From Nocardioides marmotae (GTDB taxonomy: Bacteria > Actinomycetota > Actinomycetes > Propionibacteriales > Nocardioidaceae): a stretch of DNA of 64,000 bases. Shown here piece after piece: positions 19,091 to 28,151 of the stretch. Where the stretch lies: the NCBI RefSeq assembly GCF_013177455.1, contig NZ_CP053660.1, positions 2,170,001 to 2,234,000 of the forward strand. Direction: 5' to 3'. The first letter of the stretch is position 1. Each line of letters opens with the position of its first letter. The translations under genes were made by a program, and so were the position numbers. The notes under the pieces were generated by a model. It was not told the origin of the DNA, made no database searches, and saw only the letters and a program-made list of their open reading frames with translations.

Positions 19091-19981
19091 TCAGCCGTCC
19101 CCGGCCTCACCGGTCTCCGCAGGGCGGACGACCGGGTCGGGCAGCGGGGGAGGGGTGCCGCCGAACTCCGGGCACAGCGCCTGGTGCTGGCACCAGTCGC
19201 ACAGCCGGCTGCGCCGCGGCCGCCAGTCGCCGGACTCCTCCGCGGACCGGATCGCCCGCCAGACCGCCTCGACCTTGCGCTCGGTCGCGAGCAGGTCCTG
19301 CTCGTCGGGTCGGTAGCGCAGGATCTCCCCGTTGCCGAGGTAGACCAGCTGCAGCACCGCCGGCACGACCCCGCGGGTGCGCCAGAGGACCAGGGCGTAG
19401 AACTTCATCTGGAACAGCGCCCGGGCCTCGAAGCCCTCGCCCGGGGAGCGGCCGGTCTTGTAGTCCACCACGCGGATCGAGCCGTCGGGTGCGACGTCGA
19501 CCCGGTCGACGAAGCCGCGGAGCAGCAGCCGGGAGTCCAGGAGGCTCTCGACGTACAGCTCCCGCTCGGCGGGCTCGAGCCGGCGCGGGTCCTCGAGGGT
19601 GAAGTAGCGCTCCAGGGAGGTCGCGCACGAGGCGAGCCAGGCCGCCGTCTCCGGGTCGTCGTCGCCGAAGAGCGCCGCGAGGTCGGGCGCCTCCTCGCTG
19701 AGCCGCTCCCAGACCGGCCGCACCATCGCCAGGGCCTGCTCGGGGGTCCGCTCCGCAGCGGGCAGGTCGAAGAGGTCCTCGAGCACCTTGTGCACGACCG
19801 TGCCACGGACCTGCTCGGGCGACGGCGGCTCGGGGAGCCGGTCGACGGTGCGGAAGCGGTAGAGCAGCGGGCAGGTCAGGAAGTCGCCCGCGCGGCTGGG
19901 GGAGAGGGCACCGAGGACCTCCACCCCGTCGACGGGCGTGGAGACCCGCTCCGCCGGCGACACGCCCTGCTGCACGCTCAT
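19091..19981 (-). CDS. RecB-family PD-(D/E)XK exonuclease with probable Fe-S cluster
   Basis: A 296-residue nuclease. It starts with a Cys-containing segment (RAGDFLTCPLLYRF), has HKVLEDLF and the nuclease core FVDRVDVAPDG, then VVDYKTGRSPGEGF (Asp and Lys of the active site), and ends with CDWCQHQALC. One N-terminal plus three C-terminal cysteines is the arrangement that holds a 4Fe-4S cluster in AddB and Cas4-type nucleases. No AddA/RecB helicase domain is present. Actinobacterial genomes often carry this stand-alone form. Its TAGGGT element lies 7 bases before the ATG. Confidence 0.9.
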   Translation of the reverse strand: MSVQQGVSPAERVSTPVDGVEVLGALSPSRAGDFLTCPLLYRFRTVDRLPEPPSPEQVRGTVVHKVLEDLFDLPAAERTPEQALAMVRPVWERLSEEAPDLAALFGDDDPETAAWLASCATSLERYFTLEDPRRLEPAERELYVESLLDSRLLLRGFVDRVDVAPDGSIRVVDYKTGRSPGEGFEARALFQMKFYALVLWRTRGVVPAVLQLVYLGNGEILRYRPDEQDLLATERKVEAVWRAIRSAEESGDWRPRRSRLCDWCQHQALCPEFGGTPPPLPDPVVRPAETGEAGDG

Positions 19982-19988
19982 GGGGAGG

Positions 19989-19994
19989 ACCCTA
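19989..19994 (-). promoter_or_regulatory. TAGGGT -10 element, probably leaderless
   Basis: TAGGGT on the minus strand, 7 bases before the nuclease ATG at 19981. The spacing would start transcription at or next to the start codon. Confidence 0.5.
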
Positions 19995-20053
19995 GGCGAG
20001 CCCGCCGACAGCCGTGCGCACCTCCGGGCGGTCCGGGCACGGGGGCGCCCGGT

Positions 20054-20059
20054 TAGGCT
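20054..20059 (+). promoter_or_regulatory. TAGGCT -10 element, probably leaderless
   Basis: TAGGCT, 6 bases before GTG 20066 of the site-2 protease gene; no Shine-Dalgarno between. Confidence 0.5.
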
Positions 20060-20065
20060 GCGGGC

Positions 20066-21235
20066 GTGGCCGACCCCGATCATCCCGGCGACGGCCGGGC
20101 CACCGACCGCACGCCCGCCCCGCGCCCGCCCGGCACCTTCAAGGTGGGGACCATCGCGGGCGCCGACGTGCTGGTGTCCTCCTCCTGGTTCATCGTCGCG
20201 GCGCTGATCGCCGTGGTGATCGCGCCACGTGTCGAGCAGGTGGAGCCCGGGCTCGGGGCGCTGAAGTACGTCGCCGGCTTCGCCTTCGCCGTGGTGCTCT
20301 ACCTCTCGGTGCTGCTCCACGAGGCCTCCCACGCGGTGATGGCCCAGCGCTACGGCTACCCGATCAGCTCGATCACGCTGCACTTCCTGGGCGGGATGAC
20401 GGCCATCGAGGCCGAGACCACCAAGCCCAAGCAGGAGTTCGCGATCGCGGTGGTGGGTCCGCTGACCTCGCTGGCGGTCGGCGCCGCGGCGTTCGGGCTG
20501 TGGTTCGTCGTCCCCGACGGGCTGCTGCGGCTCGCCGTCGAGGGCCTGGCGGCGGCGAACCTGCTCGTCGGCGTGCTCAACCTGGTGCCCGGCCTGCCGC
20601 TCGACGGCGGCCGCGTGCTCAAGTCGGCCGTCTGGGGCGCCACCGGCGACCCGCACCGCGGGACGATCGCAGCCGGCTGGGGCGGCCGGGTGACCGCCGT
20701 CCTCGTCCTGCTCTGGCCGCTGGCGCTCGAGCCCCTGCTGGGGCTCCAGCCCGAGCTGCTGGACTTCCTGCTGGCCTTCGTCGTCGGGCTGTTCCTGTGG
20801 ACCGGCGCGACGGCGGCGATGACCTCCGCCCGGGTCCGCCGCCGCCTGCCGAACCTCGTCGCCCGCGACCTCGCCCGGCGGGCCCTCGCCGTGCCGGAGG
20901 ACCTGCCGCTCTCCGAGGGCGTGCGCCGTGCCCAGGAGGCCCACGCCGGCAGCCTGCTCACCGTCACCTCCGCCGGCGTCCCGGTCGGCGTCGTCAACGA
21001 GGCGGCCCTCCTGGCGACGCCCGAGGACCGCCGCCCCTGGGTCGCGACGTCCACCGTGGCGCGCACCCTCGAGCCCGGGCTCCGGCTCTCCGCGGACCTC
21101 GCCGGCGAGGAGCTGGTGCGCGCGATCGGGCAGACGCCCGCGACGGAGTACCTCCTCGTCGAGGACGACGGCGAGGTCTACGGCGTGCTGGTGACCGCCG
21201 ACGTCGATCACGCGTTCCGCCACGGTCGCCACTAG
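20066..21235 (+). CDS. site-2 metalloprotease with CBS pair (Rip3/SpoIVFB-like)
   Basis: A 389-residue intramembrane zinc protease. Hydrophobic segments frame the metal site HEASH (residues 85-89) and the third ligand Asp180 in NLVPGLPLDGGR. Further TM helices follow, then a cytoplasmic C-terminal region (about 250-385) that looks like a CBS domain pair. Such proteases cut anti-sigma factors or other membrane proteins; the CBS pair may sense nucleotides. The gene sits immediately before trmI, as in many actinobacterial proteasome loci. Target unknown. Confidence 0.92.
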   Translation: MADPDHPGDGRATDRTPAPRPPGTFKVGTIAGADVLVSSSWFIVAALIAVVIAPRVEQVEPGLGALKYVAGFAFAVVLYLSVLLHEASHAVMAQRYGYPISSITLHFLGGMTAIEAETTKPKQEFAIAVVGPLTSLAVGAAAFGLWFVVPDGLLRLAVEGLAAANLLVGVLNLVPGLPLDGGRVLKSAVWGATGDPHRGTIAAGWGGRVTAVLVLLWPLALEPLLGLQPELLDFLLAFVVGLFLWTGATAAMTSARVRRRLPNLVARDLARRALAVPEDLPLSEGVRRAQEAHAGSLLTVTSAGVPVGVVNEAALLATPEDRRPWVATSTVARTLEPGLRLSADLAGEELVRAIGQTPATEYLLVEDDGEVYGVLVTADVDHAFRHGRH

Positions 21236-21238
21236 GGT
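21233..21238 (+). promoter_or_regulatory. TAGGGT -10 element, probably leaderless
   Basis: TAGGGT overlaps the stop codon of the protease gene and lies 7 bases before the trmI ATG at 21246. Confidence 0.5.
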
Positions 21239-21245
21239 CTCGCCC

Positions 21246-22262
21246 ATGCCCGACGCACTTCCCGACGTGAGCCGAGACGCCTGGTCGGGGGTCCACCGCG
21301 GCCCCCTCCGCGAGGGGGAGTGGGTGCGCCTGACCGACCAGAAGGGCCGCCGCCACAACTTCGAGCTGGTCCCCGGCAAGCGCTTCTTCTCCAACCGCGG
21401 CCACCTCGAGCACGACGAGCTGATCGGCCGCGAGGAGGGTTTCACCGTCACCTCCTCCGCCGGCGGGGAGTACCTCGTCTTCCGCCCGCTCCTCTCGGAG
21501 TTCGTGGTCTCGATGCCGCGCGGCGCGGCGGTGGTCTACCCCAAGGACGCCGCGCAGATCGTCGCCATGGCCGACATCTTCCCCGGCGCGCACGTCGTCG
21601 AGGCCGGCGTCGGCTCCGGCGCCCTGACCTGCTCGCTGCTGCGCGCGGTCGGCCCCTTCGGCAAGGTCTCCTCCTACGAGCGGCGCGAGGAGTTCGCCGA
21701 GGTCGCCCGCAAGAACGTCACGCAGTTCTTCGGCGCCCCCGACGGGCAGACCCACCCCGCCTGGCAGCTCACCCTCGGCGACCTCGCCGAGGCGCTGCCG
21801 GCCTCGGGGGAGCGCTGCGACCGGATCATCCTGGACATGCTCGCGCCCTGGGAGTGCCTCGACGCGGCCGCCGACGCGCTGGTCCCCGGCGGCATCGTGT
21901 GCGCGTACGTCGCCACGACCACCCAGCTCTCGCGGTTCGTCGAGACCGTGCGGCTCCACGGCGGGTTCACCGAGCCGCAGCCCTGGGAGTCGCTGGTCCG
22001 CGACTGGCACGTCGAGGGCCTCGCGGTCCGCCCCGGCCACAAGATGATCGGCCACACGGCGTTCCTCGTCACCGCCCGCCGGATGGCACCGGGCCAGCGG
22101 CCCCCGCTGAAGAGGCGGCGCCCGGCCCCCGGCGCGTACGGACCCGACTACCTCGGGCCGCGCCCGCCCGGCGTGCCCGCCGAGGACGCCATCGAGGACC
22201 TCGCCGCTGACACCACCGCGGACACCACCGCGGACGTCACGGGGGACGTCACCGAGGCCTGA
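21246..22262 (+). CDS. trmI: tRNA (adenine58-N1)-methyltransferase TrmI
   Basis: A 338-residue SAM-dependent methyltransferase that methylates A58 in the T loop of tRNA. The N-terminal beta domain begins PLREGEWVRLTDQKGRRHNF. The Rossmann domain has VVEAGVGSGALTCSLLRAVG and later DRIILDMLAPWE. The last 20 or so residues are an acidic Thr/Ala/Asp-rich tail with a repeated ADTT/DVT pattern, not part of the enzyme core. trmI next to the proteasomal ATPase gene is a conserved actinobacterial arrangement. Confidence 0.95.
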   Translation: MPDALPDVSRDAWSGVHRGPLREGEWVRLTDQKGRRHNFELVPGKRFFSNRGHLEHDELIGREEGFTVTSSAGGEYLVFRPLLSEFVVSMPRGAAVVYPKDAAQIVAMADIFPGAHVVEAGVGSGALTCSLLRAVGPFGKVSSYERREEFAEVARKNVTQFFGAPDGQTHPAWQLTLGDLAEALPASGERCDRIILDMLAPWECLDAAADALVPGGIVCAYVATTTQLSRFVETVRLHGGFTEPQPWESLVRDWHVEGLAVRPGHKMIGHTAFLVTARRMAPGQRPPLKRRRPAPGAYGPDYLGPRPPGVPAEDAIEDLAADTTADTTADVTGDVTEA

Positions 22263-22329
22263 GGCCCTTCGTCGTCCGCATCGTGGTCTCCCCGGCGGTT
22301 CGGCCCCTTCCGTTGTCGTAGTGCACGGG

Positions 22330-22335
22330 TAGGGT
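22330..22335 (+). promoter_or_regulatory. TAGGGT -10 element of arc/mpa
   Basis: TAGGGT 24 bases before the ATG at 22360. Unlike the leaderless cases it is followed by GAGGAGG, so this mRNA should have a short leader with a ribosome binding site. Confidence 0.45.
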
Positions 22336-22359
22336 CGCTGGACACGAGGAGGTGCGCCG

Positions 22360-24138
22360 ATGACATCCGACATCCCCAGCTCGGGTAGCCGCGCTCAGGA
22401 CGGCCCCAGCCCCGAGGAGCTCGCGAGCCACGTCCGGTTCCTGGAGGCGGAGGTGACCGACCTGCGCCGGAGGCTCAGCGACTCGCCCTCGCACAACCGC
22501 GGCCTCGAGCTGCGGCTCGCCGACGCGCAGCGGTCCCTGGCCGCCGTGACCTCCCAGAACGAGCGGCTCGCCGGCACGCTGCGCGAGGCCCGCGACCAGA
22601 TCATGAAGCTCAAGGAGGAGGTCGACCGGCTCGCCCAGCCGCCGGCCGGCTTCGGCACCTTCCTGGCCCGCAACGACGACGACTCGGTCGACGTCTTCAC
22701 CGGCGGGCGCAAGCTGCGAGTCAACGTCAGCCCGACCGTGGACCTCGACGGGCTGCGCCGCGGCCAGGAGGTCATGCTCAACGAGGCGCTCAACGTCGTC
22801 GCCGCGCTCGACTTCGAGGAGGTCGGCGAGGTCGTGATGTTCAAGGAGGTCCTCGCCGACGGCGAGCGCGCCCTGGTCATCGCCAACGCCGACGAGGAGC
22901 GGGTCGTCCGGCTCGCCGAGCCGCTGCGCCAGCAGACGATCCGGGCCGGCGACAGCCTCCTGCTCGACGCCCGGGCGGGCTACGTCTACGAGAAGGTCCC
23001 GAAGTCGGAGGTCGAGGAGCTCGTCCTCGAGGAGGTCCCCGACATCGCCTATGAGTCCATCGGTGGTCTCGGTGGCCAGATCGAGCAGATCCAGGACGCC
23101 GTCGAGCTGCCCTACCTCTACCCCGAGCTCTTCCGCGAGCACGAGCTCAAGCCGCCCAAGGGCGTGCTGCTCTACGGCCCTCCCGGCTGCGGCAAGACCC
23201 TGATCGCCAAGGCCGTGGCCAACTCCCTGGCCAAGAAGGTCGCGGCGCGGCACGGCACCGACGGGTCGGGCCAGGAGGTGAAGTCCTACTTCCTCAACAT
23301 CAAGGGCCCCGAGCTGCTCAACAAGTACGTCGGCGAGACCGAGCGGCACATCCGCCTGGTCTTCCAGCGGGCCCGGGAGAAGGCCAGCACCGGCACGCCC
23401 GTGATCGTGTTCTTCGACGAGATGGACTCCCTGTTCCGCACCCGCGGCTCCGGGGTCTCCTCGGACGTGGAGAACACCATCGTCCCGCAGCTGCTCAGCG
23501 AGATCGACGGCGTCGAGCTGCTGGAGAACGTCCTGGTCATCGGTGCCTCCAACCGCGAGGACATGATCGACCCGGCGATCCTGCGCCCCGGCCGCCTCGA
23601 CGTGAAGATCAAGATCGAGCGGCCCGACGCGGAGTCGGCGCGCGACATCTTCTCCAAGTACCTCACCCCGAACCTCCCGCTGCACGCCGACGACCTCGCC
23701 GAGTTCGGCGGGGACCGGGAGGCGACGGTGGCGGGGATGATCCGGGCGACGGTCGAGCGGATGTACGCCGAGACCGAGGAGAACCGCTTCCTCGAGGTCA
23801 CCTACGCGAACGGTGACAAGGAGATCTTGTACTTCAAGGACTTCAACTCCGGGGCGATGATCCAGAACATCGTCGACCGCGCCAAGAAGATGGCGATCAA
23901 GGACCTCCTCGAGCAGGACCAGCGCGGCCTGCGGGTCGCCCACCTGCTCCAGGCGTGCGTCGATGAGTTCAAGGAGAACGAGGACCTCCCGAACACCACC
24001 AACCCCGACGACTGGGCGCGGATCTCGGGCAAGAAGGGCGAGCGGATCGTCTTCATCCGCACGCTCATCAGCGGCAAGCAGGGCACCGAGCCCGGCCGGT
24101 CGATCGACACCGTCTCCAACACCGGCCAGTACCTCTGA
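22360..24138 (+). CDS. arc: proteasome-associated AAA+ ATPase ARC/Mpa
   Basis: A 592-residue hexameric unfoldase. The N-terminal coiled coil (about residues 18-95, [16 protein letters not shown] onward) binds Pup. Two OB domains follow. The AAA+ module has Walker A GPPGCGKT, Walker [11 protein letters not shown] and arginine-finger region [10 protein letters not shown]. The C-terminus ends GQYL, the motif that docks into the 20S proteasome. It recognises pupylated proteins and threads them into PrcA/PrcB. The rest of the Pup system follows within 1.4 kb. Confidence 0.98.
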   Translation: MTSDIPSSGSRAQDGPSPEELASHVRFLEAEVTDLRRRLSDSPSHNRGLELRLADAQRSLAAVTSQNERLAGTLREARDQIMKLKEEVDRLAQPPAGFGTFLARNDDDSVDVFTGGRKLRVNVSPTVDLDGLRRGQEVMLNEALNVVAALDFEEVGEVVMFKEVLADGERALVIANADEERVVRLAEPLRQQTIRAGDSLLLDARAGYVYEKVPKSEVEELVLEEVPDIAYESIGGLGGQIEQIQDAVELPYLYPELFREHELKPPKGVLLYGPPGCGKTLIAKAVANSLAKKVAARHGTDGSGQEVKSYFLNIKGPELLNKYVGETERHIRLVFQRAREKASTGTPVIVFFDEMDSLFRTRGSGVSSDVENTIVPQLLSEIDGVELLENVLVIGASNREDMIDPAILRPGRLDVKIKIERPDAESARDIFSKYLTPNLPLHADDLAEFGGDREATVAGMIRATVERMYAETEENRFLEVTYANGDKEILYFKDFNSGAMIQNIVDRAKKMAIKDLLEQDQRGLRVAHLLQACVDEFKENEDLPNTTNPDDWARISGKKGERIVFIRTLISGKQGTEPGRSIDTVSNTGQYL

Positions 24139-24217
24139 CCCGTTCGCGTCGGGGCCGTTGTGGGTAACGGTCCCGGCGCGGCGGCCACCCCGGGCCGCCC
24201 GGATGGAGGGAACCCCT

Positions 24218-24295
24218 GTGCTGAAGATCCTGCTGATCGTGCTCGTCGTCCTCGCGATCGTCTACGTCGCCTCGATGGTCCTGCGCCGCCGCTAG
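24218..24295 (+). CDS. very small single-pass membrane peptide
   Basis: A 25-residue ORF, GTG start, just after arc. It begins VLKILLIVLVVLAIVYVASM and ends in LRRR: one hydrophobic helix with a positive cytoplasmic end. GGAGGG at 24205-24210 sits 7 bases before the GTG. An in-frame ATG at 24203 would give 29 residues but lacks a good binding site. Its 3' end overlaps the convergent YbaK-type gene by 4 bases. It could be a small membrane regulator; no known family identified. Confidence 0.5.
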   Translation: MLKILLIVLVVLAIVYVASMVLRRR

Positions 24296-24876
24296 GCGCG
24301 GGCCGCCTCGACAGTCTCGGTGACGTCGGCGACCTGGGCGCCCAGCGCGGCGACCAGGTCGCCGGCGTCGACCCTCACGCCGACGCCGTGCTCCCCGCCT
24401 CCGATCGAGATCCGACCCGCGACACCGGCGTCCGCGACGACCGGCAGCGCGTGCGCGCTGCCCAGCGGCGTGATCGTGCCCCGCTCGTAGCCGGTCACCC
24501 GCCGGGCCTCCTCAGCCGAGGCCATCGTCAGCCGGTTGACGCCGAGCAGCCCCCGCAGCTTCGGCCACGCGATCTGCCGGTCACCCGGCACCAGCACGAA
24601 CCGGTGGTCGTCCTCGGCCACCCGCACCACCATCGTCTTCACCAGACGGTGCGGCTCCACGCCCCGGGCCGCCGCGGCCTCCGCCAGCGAGGCGACCGGG
24701 CCGTGCCGCACCACCTCGACCGCCAGGCCCAGCGCCCGCGCCGCGGCGACCACGCCGTCGACACCGCCGTCGACACCGCCGTCGACACCGCCGTCGACAC
24801 CGCCGTCGACACCGCCGTCGACACCGCCGGCCCCTGCCCCGGCCTGGCCCGCCGGCTCCTCGGGCGGGGCGCTCAC
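24292..24876 (-). CDS. YbaK/EbsC-family aminoacyl-tRNA deacylase-like protein
   Basis: A 194-residue protein. From about residue 45 it has the YbaK/ProX fold: GVEPHRLVKTMVVRV, FVLVPGDRQIAWPKLRGLLG and GYERGTITPLG. The family hydrolyses mischarged tRNAs such as Cys-tRNA(Pro). The N-terminal extension carries a Gly-Gly-Val-Asp tandem repeat encoded by six 12-bp units, not a normal part of the family. GTG 24876 overlaps the methyltransferase stop (GTGA), so the two genes form one operon on the minus strand between arc and dop. Confidence 0.85.
   Translation of the reverse strand: MSAPPEEPAGQAGAGAGGVDGGVDGGVDGGVDGGVDGGVDGVVAAARALGLAVEVVRHGPVASLAEAAAARGVEPHRLVKTMVVRVAEDDHRFVLVPGDRQIAWPKLRGLLGVNRLTMASAEEARRVTGYERGTITPLGSAHALPVVADAGVAGRISIGGGEHGVGVRVDAGDLVAALGAQVADVTETVEAARA
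24757..24828. repeat. six tandem copies of a 12-bp unit
   Basis: GTCGACACCGCC repeated six times without change (12 x 6 = 72 bp). Each unit carries the palindrome GTCGAC. On the minus strand it encodes Gly-Gly-Val-Asp repeats in the N-terminal extension of the YbaK-family protein. Exact identity of copies suggests recent slippage expansion; the unit keeps the reading frame, so copy number can change without breaking the gene. Confidence 0.95.
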
Positions 24877-25496
24877 CCGGCCACCGCGCGGCCGGCGAAG
24901 CCGTGGGTCCACGGCCGCGACACCGCCGGGCCGGGCAGGTACTCCGTGCGCAGCTCGACGACGTCCAGCCCCGCCGAGCCGACGAGGTCCGGCACGTCGC
25001 GGCTGAGGTGGCACCCGCCGCAGACCGCCCGTTGCACGGGGTCGAGCCGGCGCTGCCAGGCGGCCACCCGGGCGTCGGGCGCCCGGCCGTGCTCGACGAA
25101 GTGGAAGGAGCCCCCGGGGCACAGCACGCGGCGTACCTCTGAGAGGGCCGCGGCCACGTCGGGGATCGTGCACAACGTGAACGTGGAGAGCACCGCGTCG
25201 TAGGAGGCCGCGTCCGCCTCGAGGGACGCGCCGTCGAGGCCGACCCGGTCCACGGCGACCCCGGCCGCGGCCCGGCGCCCGGCCGAGAGGCGCCACGCGA
25301 CGTCGGAGGGCTCGACCACGTCGAGCCGGGTGACCGCCGGCGGCAGGTGGGACAGGTTCAGCCCGCTGCCCGCGCCGATCTCCAGGACCCGGCCGGCCAG
25401 CCCGGCGCACGCCGCGTCGCGCAGCGCGCGCACCTCGGGGGTCGACAACGCCCGGTCGACCAGGTGGGGGACGACGCGATCGCTCCACAGGCCCAT
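24873..25496 (-). CDS. class I SAM-dependent methyltransferase
   Basis: A 207-residue methyltransferase of the UbiE/Methyltransf_11 type. Motif I is VLEIGAGSGLNLSHLP; later LDVVEPSD, SYDAVLSTFTLCTI and RRVLCPGGSFHFVEHGR. Substrate unknown. It diverges from dop by 39 bases and shares an operon with the YbaK-type gene. Both dop and this gene have a TAGGCT element 6 bases before their start. Confidence 0.9.
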   Translation of the reverse strand: MGLWSDRVVPHLVDRALSTPEVRALRDAACAGLAGRVLEIGAGSGLNLSHLPPAVTRLDVVEPSDVAWRLSAGRRAAAGVAVDRVGLDGASLEADAASYDAVLSTFTLCTIPDVAAALSEVRRVLCPGGSFHFVEHGRAPDARVAAWQRRLDPVQRAVCGGCHLSRDVPDLVGSAGLDVVELRTEYLPGPAVSRPWTHGFAGRAVAG

Positions 25497-25502
25497 CCGC
25501 CC

Positions 25503-25508
25503 AGCCTA
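25503..25508 (-). promoter_or_regulatory. TAGGCT -10 element, probably leaderless
   Basis: Minus-strand TAGGCT, 6 bases before the methyltransferase ATG at 25496. It mirrors the dop element on the other strand within the same 39-base gap. Confidence 0.5.
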
Positions 25509-25523
25509 GGCCCGTCGCCCCCG

Positions 25524-25529
25524 TAGGCT
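25524..25529 (+). promoter_or_regulatory. TAGGCT -10 element of dop, probably leaderless
   Basis: TAGGCT, 6 bases before ATG 25536. Confidence 0.5.
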
Positions 25530-25535
25530 CGGAGC

Positions 25536-27044
25536 ATGAGCGTCCGCCGCGTGATGGGGACCGAGGTCGAGTACGGCATCTCGGTGGCCGGCCAGCCGAT
25601 GGCCAACCCGATGGTCGCGTCCTCCCAGGTGGTCAACGCCTACGCCTCGGCGACCGCCCGGGCACGGCGGGCCCGCTGGGACTTCGAGGAGGAGTCCCCG
25701 CTGCGCGACGCCCGCGGCTTCGACATGTCGCGCCAGGTCGCCGATCCCAGCCAGCTCACCGACGAGGACCTCGGCCTGGCCAACGTCATCCTCACCAACG
25801 GGGCCCGGCTCTACGTCGACCACGCCCACCCGGAGTACTCCACGCCCGAGGTCACCACGCCGCTGGACATCGTGCGGTGGGACAAGGCGGGGGAGCAGGT
25901 GATGCTCGACGCCCAGCGCCGGGCCGCGCTGCTGCCCGGGGGCGCACCGATCGCGCTGTACAAGAACAACACCGACGGCAAGGGCGCCTCCTACGGCGCC
26001 CACGAGAACTACCTGATGCGGCGCTCGACCCCGTTCACCGACATCGTCAGGCACCTCACGCCGTTCTTCGTCAGCCGCCAGGTCGTGGCCGGCGCCGGTC
26101 GCGTCGGCCGCGGGCAGGACGGCCGCGAGCGGGGCTTCCAGCTCACCCAGCGCGCCGACTTCTTCGAGGTCGAGGTGGGCCTGGAGACCACGCTGAAGCG
26201 GCCGATCATCAACACCCGCGACGAGCCGCACGCCGACCCCGAGAAGTACCGCCGGCTCCACGTCATCATCGGCGACGCGAACCTCGCCGAGGTCTCGACG
26301 TACCTCAAGGTCGGCACGACCTCCCTGGTGCTGGCGATGATCGAGGACCGCTTCATCACCTCGGACCTCTCCATCGACGGTCCGGTCTCGGCGCTGCGGG
26401 CGGTCTCCCACGACCCGACCCTGCGCCAGACGGTGCTGCTGCGCGACGGCCGCCGGCTGACCGCGGTCCAGCTCCAGCTGGAGTACCTCGACCTGGCCCG
26501 CAAGTACGTCGAGGACCGGTACGGCGCCGATGCCGACGCCCAGACCGTGGACGTGCTCGAGCGCTGGGAGTCGGTCCTCGACCGCCTCGAGCGCGACCCG
26601 ATGCTCTGCGCCCGCGAGCTGGACTGGGTCGCCAAGCTCCAACTGCTGGAGTCCTACCGCTCCCGCGACGGCCTGGACTGGGACGACGCCAAGCTGCACC
26701 TCATCGACCTGCAGTACTCCGACATCCGCCCCGAGAAGGGCCTCTACTCCAAGCTGGTCGCGGCCGGCCGGATCGAGCGGCTGCTCGACGACGCCTCGGT
26801 GGAGTCGGCGATGCACGACCCGCCGGAGGACACCCGCGCCTACTTCCGCGGCCGCTGCCTGGAGAAGTACGCCGAGCACGTCGCCGCCGCCTCCTGGGAC
26901 TCGGTGATCTTCGACCTGCCGGGGCGCGAGTCGTTGCAGCGGGTGCCGACCATCGACCCGCTCCGCGGGAGCCGGGCAGCCGTCGGGGCGCTGCTGGACC
27001 GGTGCGACACGGCCGAGGACCTGTTCGCGGCGCTCACGCGGTAG
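25536..27044 (+). CDS. dop: Pup deamidase/depupylase Dop
   Basis: A 502-residue glutamine-synthetase-fold enzyme. It begins [14 protein letters not shown] and has [38 protein letters not shown], and [20 protein letters not shown], all shared with PafA. Dop converts the C-terminal Gln of Pup to Glu so PafA can use it, and removes Pup from substrates. It is assigned as Dop rather than PafA because of its longer N-terminal segment after the first strand (the Dop loop region) and its place directly before pup. pup here ends in Gln, so Dop is required. Confidence 0.97.
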   Translation: MSVRRVMGTEVEYGISVAGQPMANPMVASSQVVNAYASATARARRARWDFEEESPLRDARGFDMSRQVADPSQLTDEDLGLANVILTNGARLYVDHAHPEYSTPEVTTPLDIVRWDKAGEQVMLDAQRRAALLPGGAPIALYKNNTDGKGASYGAHENYLMRRSTPFTDIVRHLTPFFVSRQVVAGAGRVGRGQDGRERGFQLTQRADFFEVEVGLETTLKRPIINTRDEPHADPEKYRRLHVIIGDANLAEVSTYLKVGTTSLVLAMIEDRFITSDLSIDGPVSALRAVSHDPTLRQTVLLRDGRRLTAVQLQLEYLDLARKYVEDRYGADADAQTVDVLERWESVLDRLERDPMLCARELDWVAKLQLLESYRSRDGLDWDDAKLHLIDLQYSDIRPEKGLYSKLVAAGRIERLLDDASVESAMHDPPEDTRAYFRGRCLEKYAEHVAAASWDSVIFDLPGRESLQRVPTIDPLRGSRAAVGALLDRCDTAEDLFAALTR

Positions 27045-27080
27045 AGCGAGAACGCACGGGGTCCCTTCGTCGTGCTCGGC

Positions 27081-27086
27081 TAGGGT
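27081..27086 (+). promoter_or_regulatory. TAGGGT -10 element of pup, probably leaderless
   Basis: TAGGGT, 6 bases before the pup ATG at 27093. It allows pup-prcBA to be transcribed separately from dop. Confidence 0.55.
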
Positions 27087-27092
27087 CGGGAC

Positions 27093-27290
27093 ATGGCACA
27101 GGAGCAGAAGCAGCCGAAGAGGTCCTCGGAGACCGAGGAGGCCGTCGAGACCGCCCCGGAGACCGACGTCGCGGAGCGCAAGGAAGCCCTGGACAGCGAC
27201 ATCGACGACATCCTCGACGAGATCGACGACGTCCTGGAGACCAACGCCGAGGACTTCGTGAAGTCCTTCATCCAGAAGGGCGGGCAGTAG
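27093..27290 (+). CDS. pup: prokaryotic ubiquitin-like protein Pup
   Basis: A 65-residue, acidic, mostly disordered protein. The conserved C-terminal half contains [20 protein letters not shown] and it ends [10 protein letters not shown]. After deamidation of the terminal Gln by Dop, PafA joins it through the terminal Glu side chain to lysines of target proteins; its helix binds the Arc coiled coil. Three bases separate its stop from prcB. Confidence 0.99.
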   Translation: MAQEQKQPKRSSETEEAVETAPETDVAERKEALDSDIDDILDEIDDVLETNAEDFVKSFIQKGGQ

Positions 27291-27293
27291 GTC

Positions 27294-28151
27294 TTGTCCG
27301 ATCCTCGCCTGCCCGCGGCCTACCTCCAGCCGGGCGTCTCGTCGTTCGCCGACTTCCTCGCCGAGCAGGCGCCCGACCTGCTGCCTGCGCGCCGGACGAT
27401 GCCGCCGGGCAACGCCGGCGACCTGGCGCCGCACGGCACCACGATCGTCGCCGCGACCTTCCCCGGGGGCGTCGTGATGGCCGGAGACCGCCGGGCGACG
27501 ATGGGCAACATCATCGCCCAGCGCGACATCGAGAAGGTCTTCCCGGCCGATGAGTACTCCGCGGTCGGCATCGCCGGCACCGCCGGGCTCGCGGTCGAGA
27601 TGGTGCGCCTGTTCCAGACCGAGCTCGAGCACTACGAGAAGATCGAGGGCACCACCTTGTCGATGGACGGCAAGGCCAACCGCCTCGCCGCCCTCATCCG
27701 GGGCAACCTCGGCATGGCCATGCAGGGCCTGGCCGTCGTGCCGCTCTTCGCCGGCTACGACCTCACCGCCTCCCAGGGCCGGATCTTCAGCTACGACGTG
27801 ACCGGCGGCCGCTACGAGGAGACCGCGTTCCACTCGGTCGGCTCCGGCTCGCTGTTCGCCCGCGGCGCACTGAAGAAGCTCTACCGCGACGACCTCAGCA
27901 CCGAGGACTGCGTCACCCTCGTCGTGCAGGCGCTCTACGACGCCGCCGACGACGACTCCGCCACCGGTGGCCCCGACCTGGCCCGCCGGATCTTCCCCGT
28001 CGTCCAGGTGATCACCGCCGACGGCGGCCACCGGATGACCGACGCCGAGGTCGCCACGATCGCCGACCGGGTGGTCGCCGGCCGGATGAACCGCCCCGAC
28101 GGCCCCGTCGCCCCGCTCACCGGTCCCACGACCGGAGGTGAGGTGCGATGA
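27294..28151 (+). CDS. prcB: 20S proteasome beta subunit PrcB
   Basis: A 285-residue proteolytic subunit. The propeptide of 48 residues ends APHG, and cleavage exposes Thr49 of [11 protein letters not shown] as the catalytic nucleophile. [22 protein letters not shown] supplies the other active-site residues (Asp, Arg, Lys). Start is TTG at 27294, three bases after the pup stop; no better codon gives a normal propeptide. The prcA ATG overlaps its stop by 4 bases. Confidence 0.97.
   Translation: MSDPRLPAAYLQPGVSSFADFLAEQAPDLLPARRTMPPGNAGDLAPHGTTIVAATFPGGVVMAGDRRATMGNIIAQRDIEKVFPADEYSAVGIAGTAGLAVEMVRLFQTELEHYEKIEGTTLSMDGKANRLAALIRGNLGMAMQGLAVVPLFAGYDLTASQGRIFSYDVTGGRYEETAFHSVGSGSLFARGALKKLYRDDLSTEDCVTLVVQALYDAADDDSATGGPDLARRIFPVVQVITADGGHRMTDAEVATIADRVVAGRMNRPDGPVAPLTGPTTGGEVR

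Noticed and set aside
24757..24828. CRISPR array
   Set aside because: Units of 12 bp are adjacent without spacers and are in-frame coding.
25506..28031. 841-codon open frame on the minus strand
   Set aside because: Antisense to dop, pup and prcB, all certain genes.
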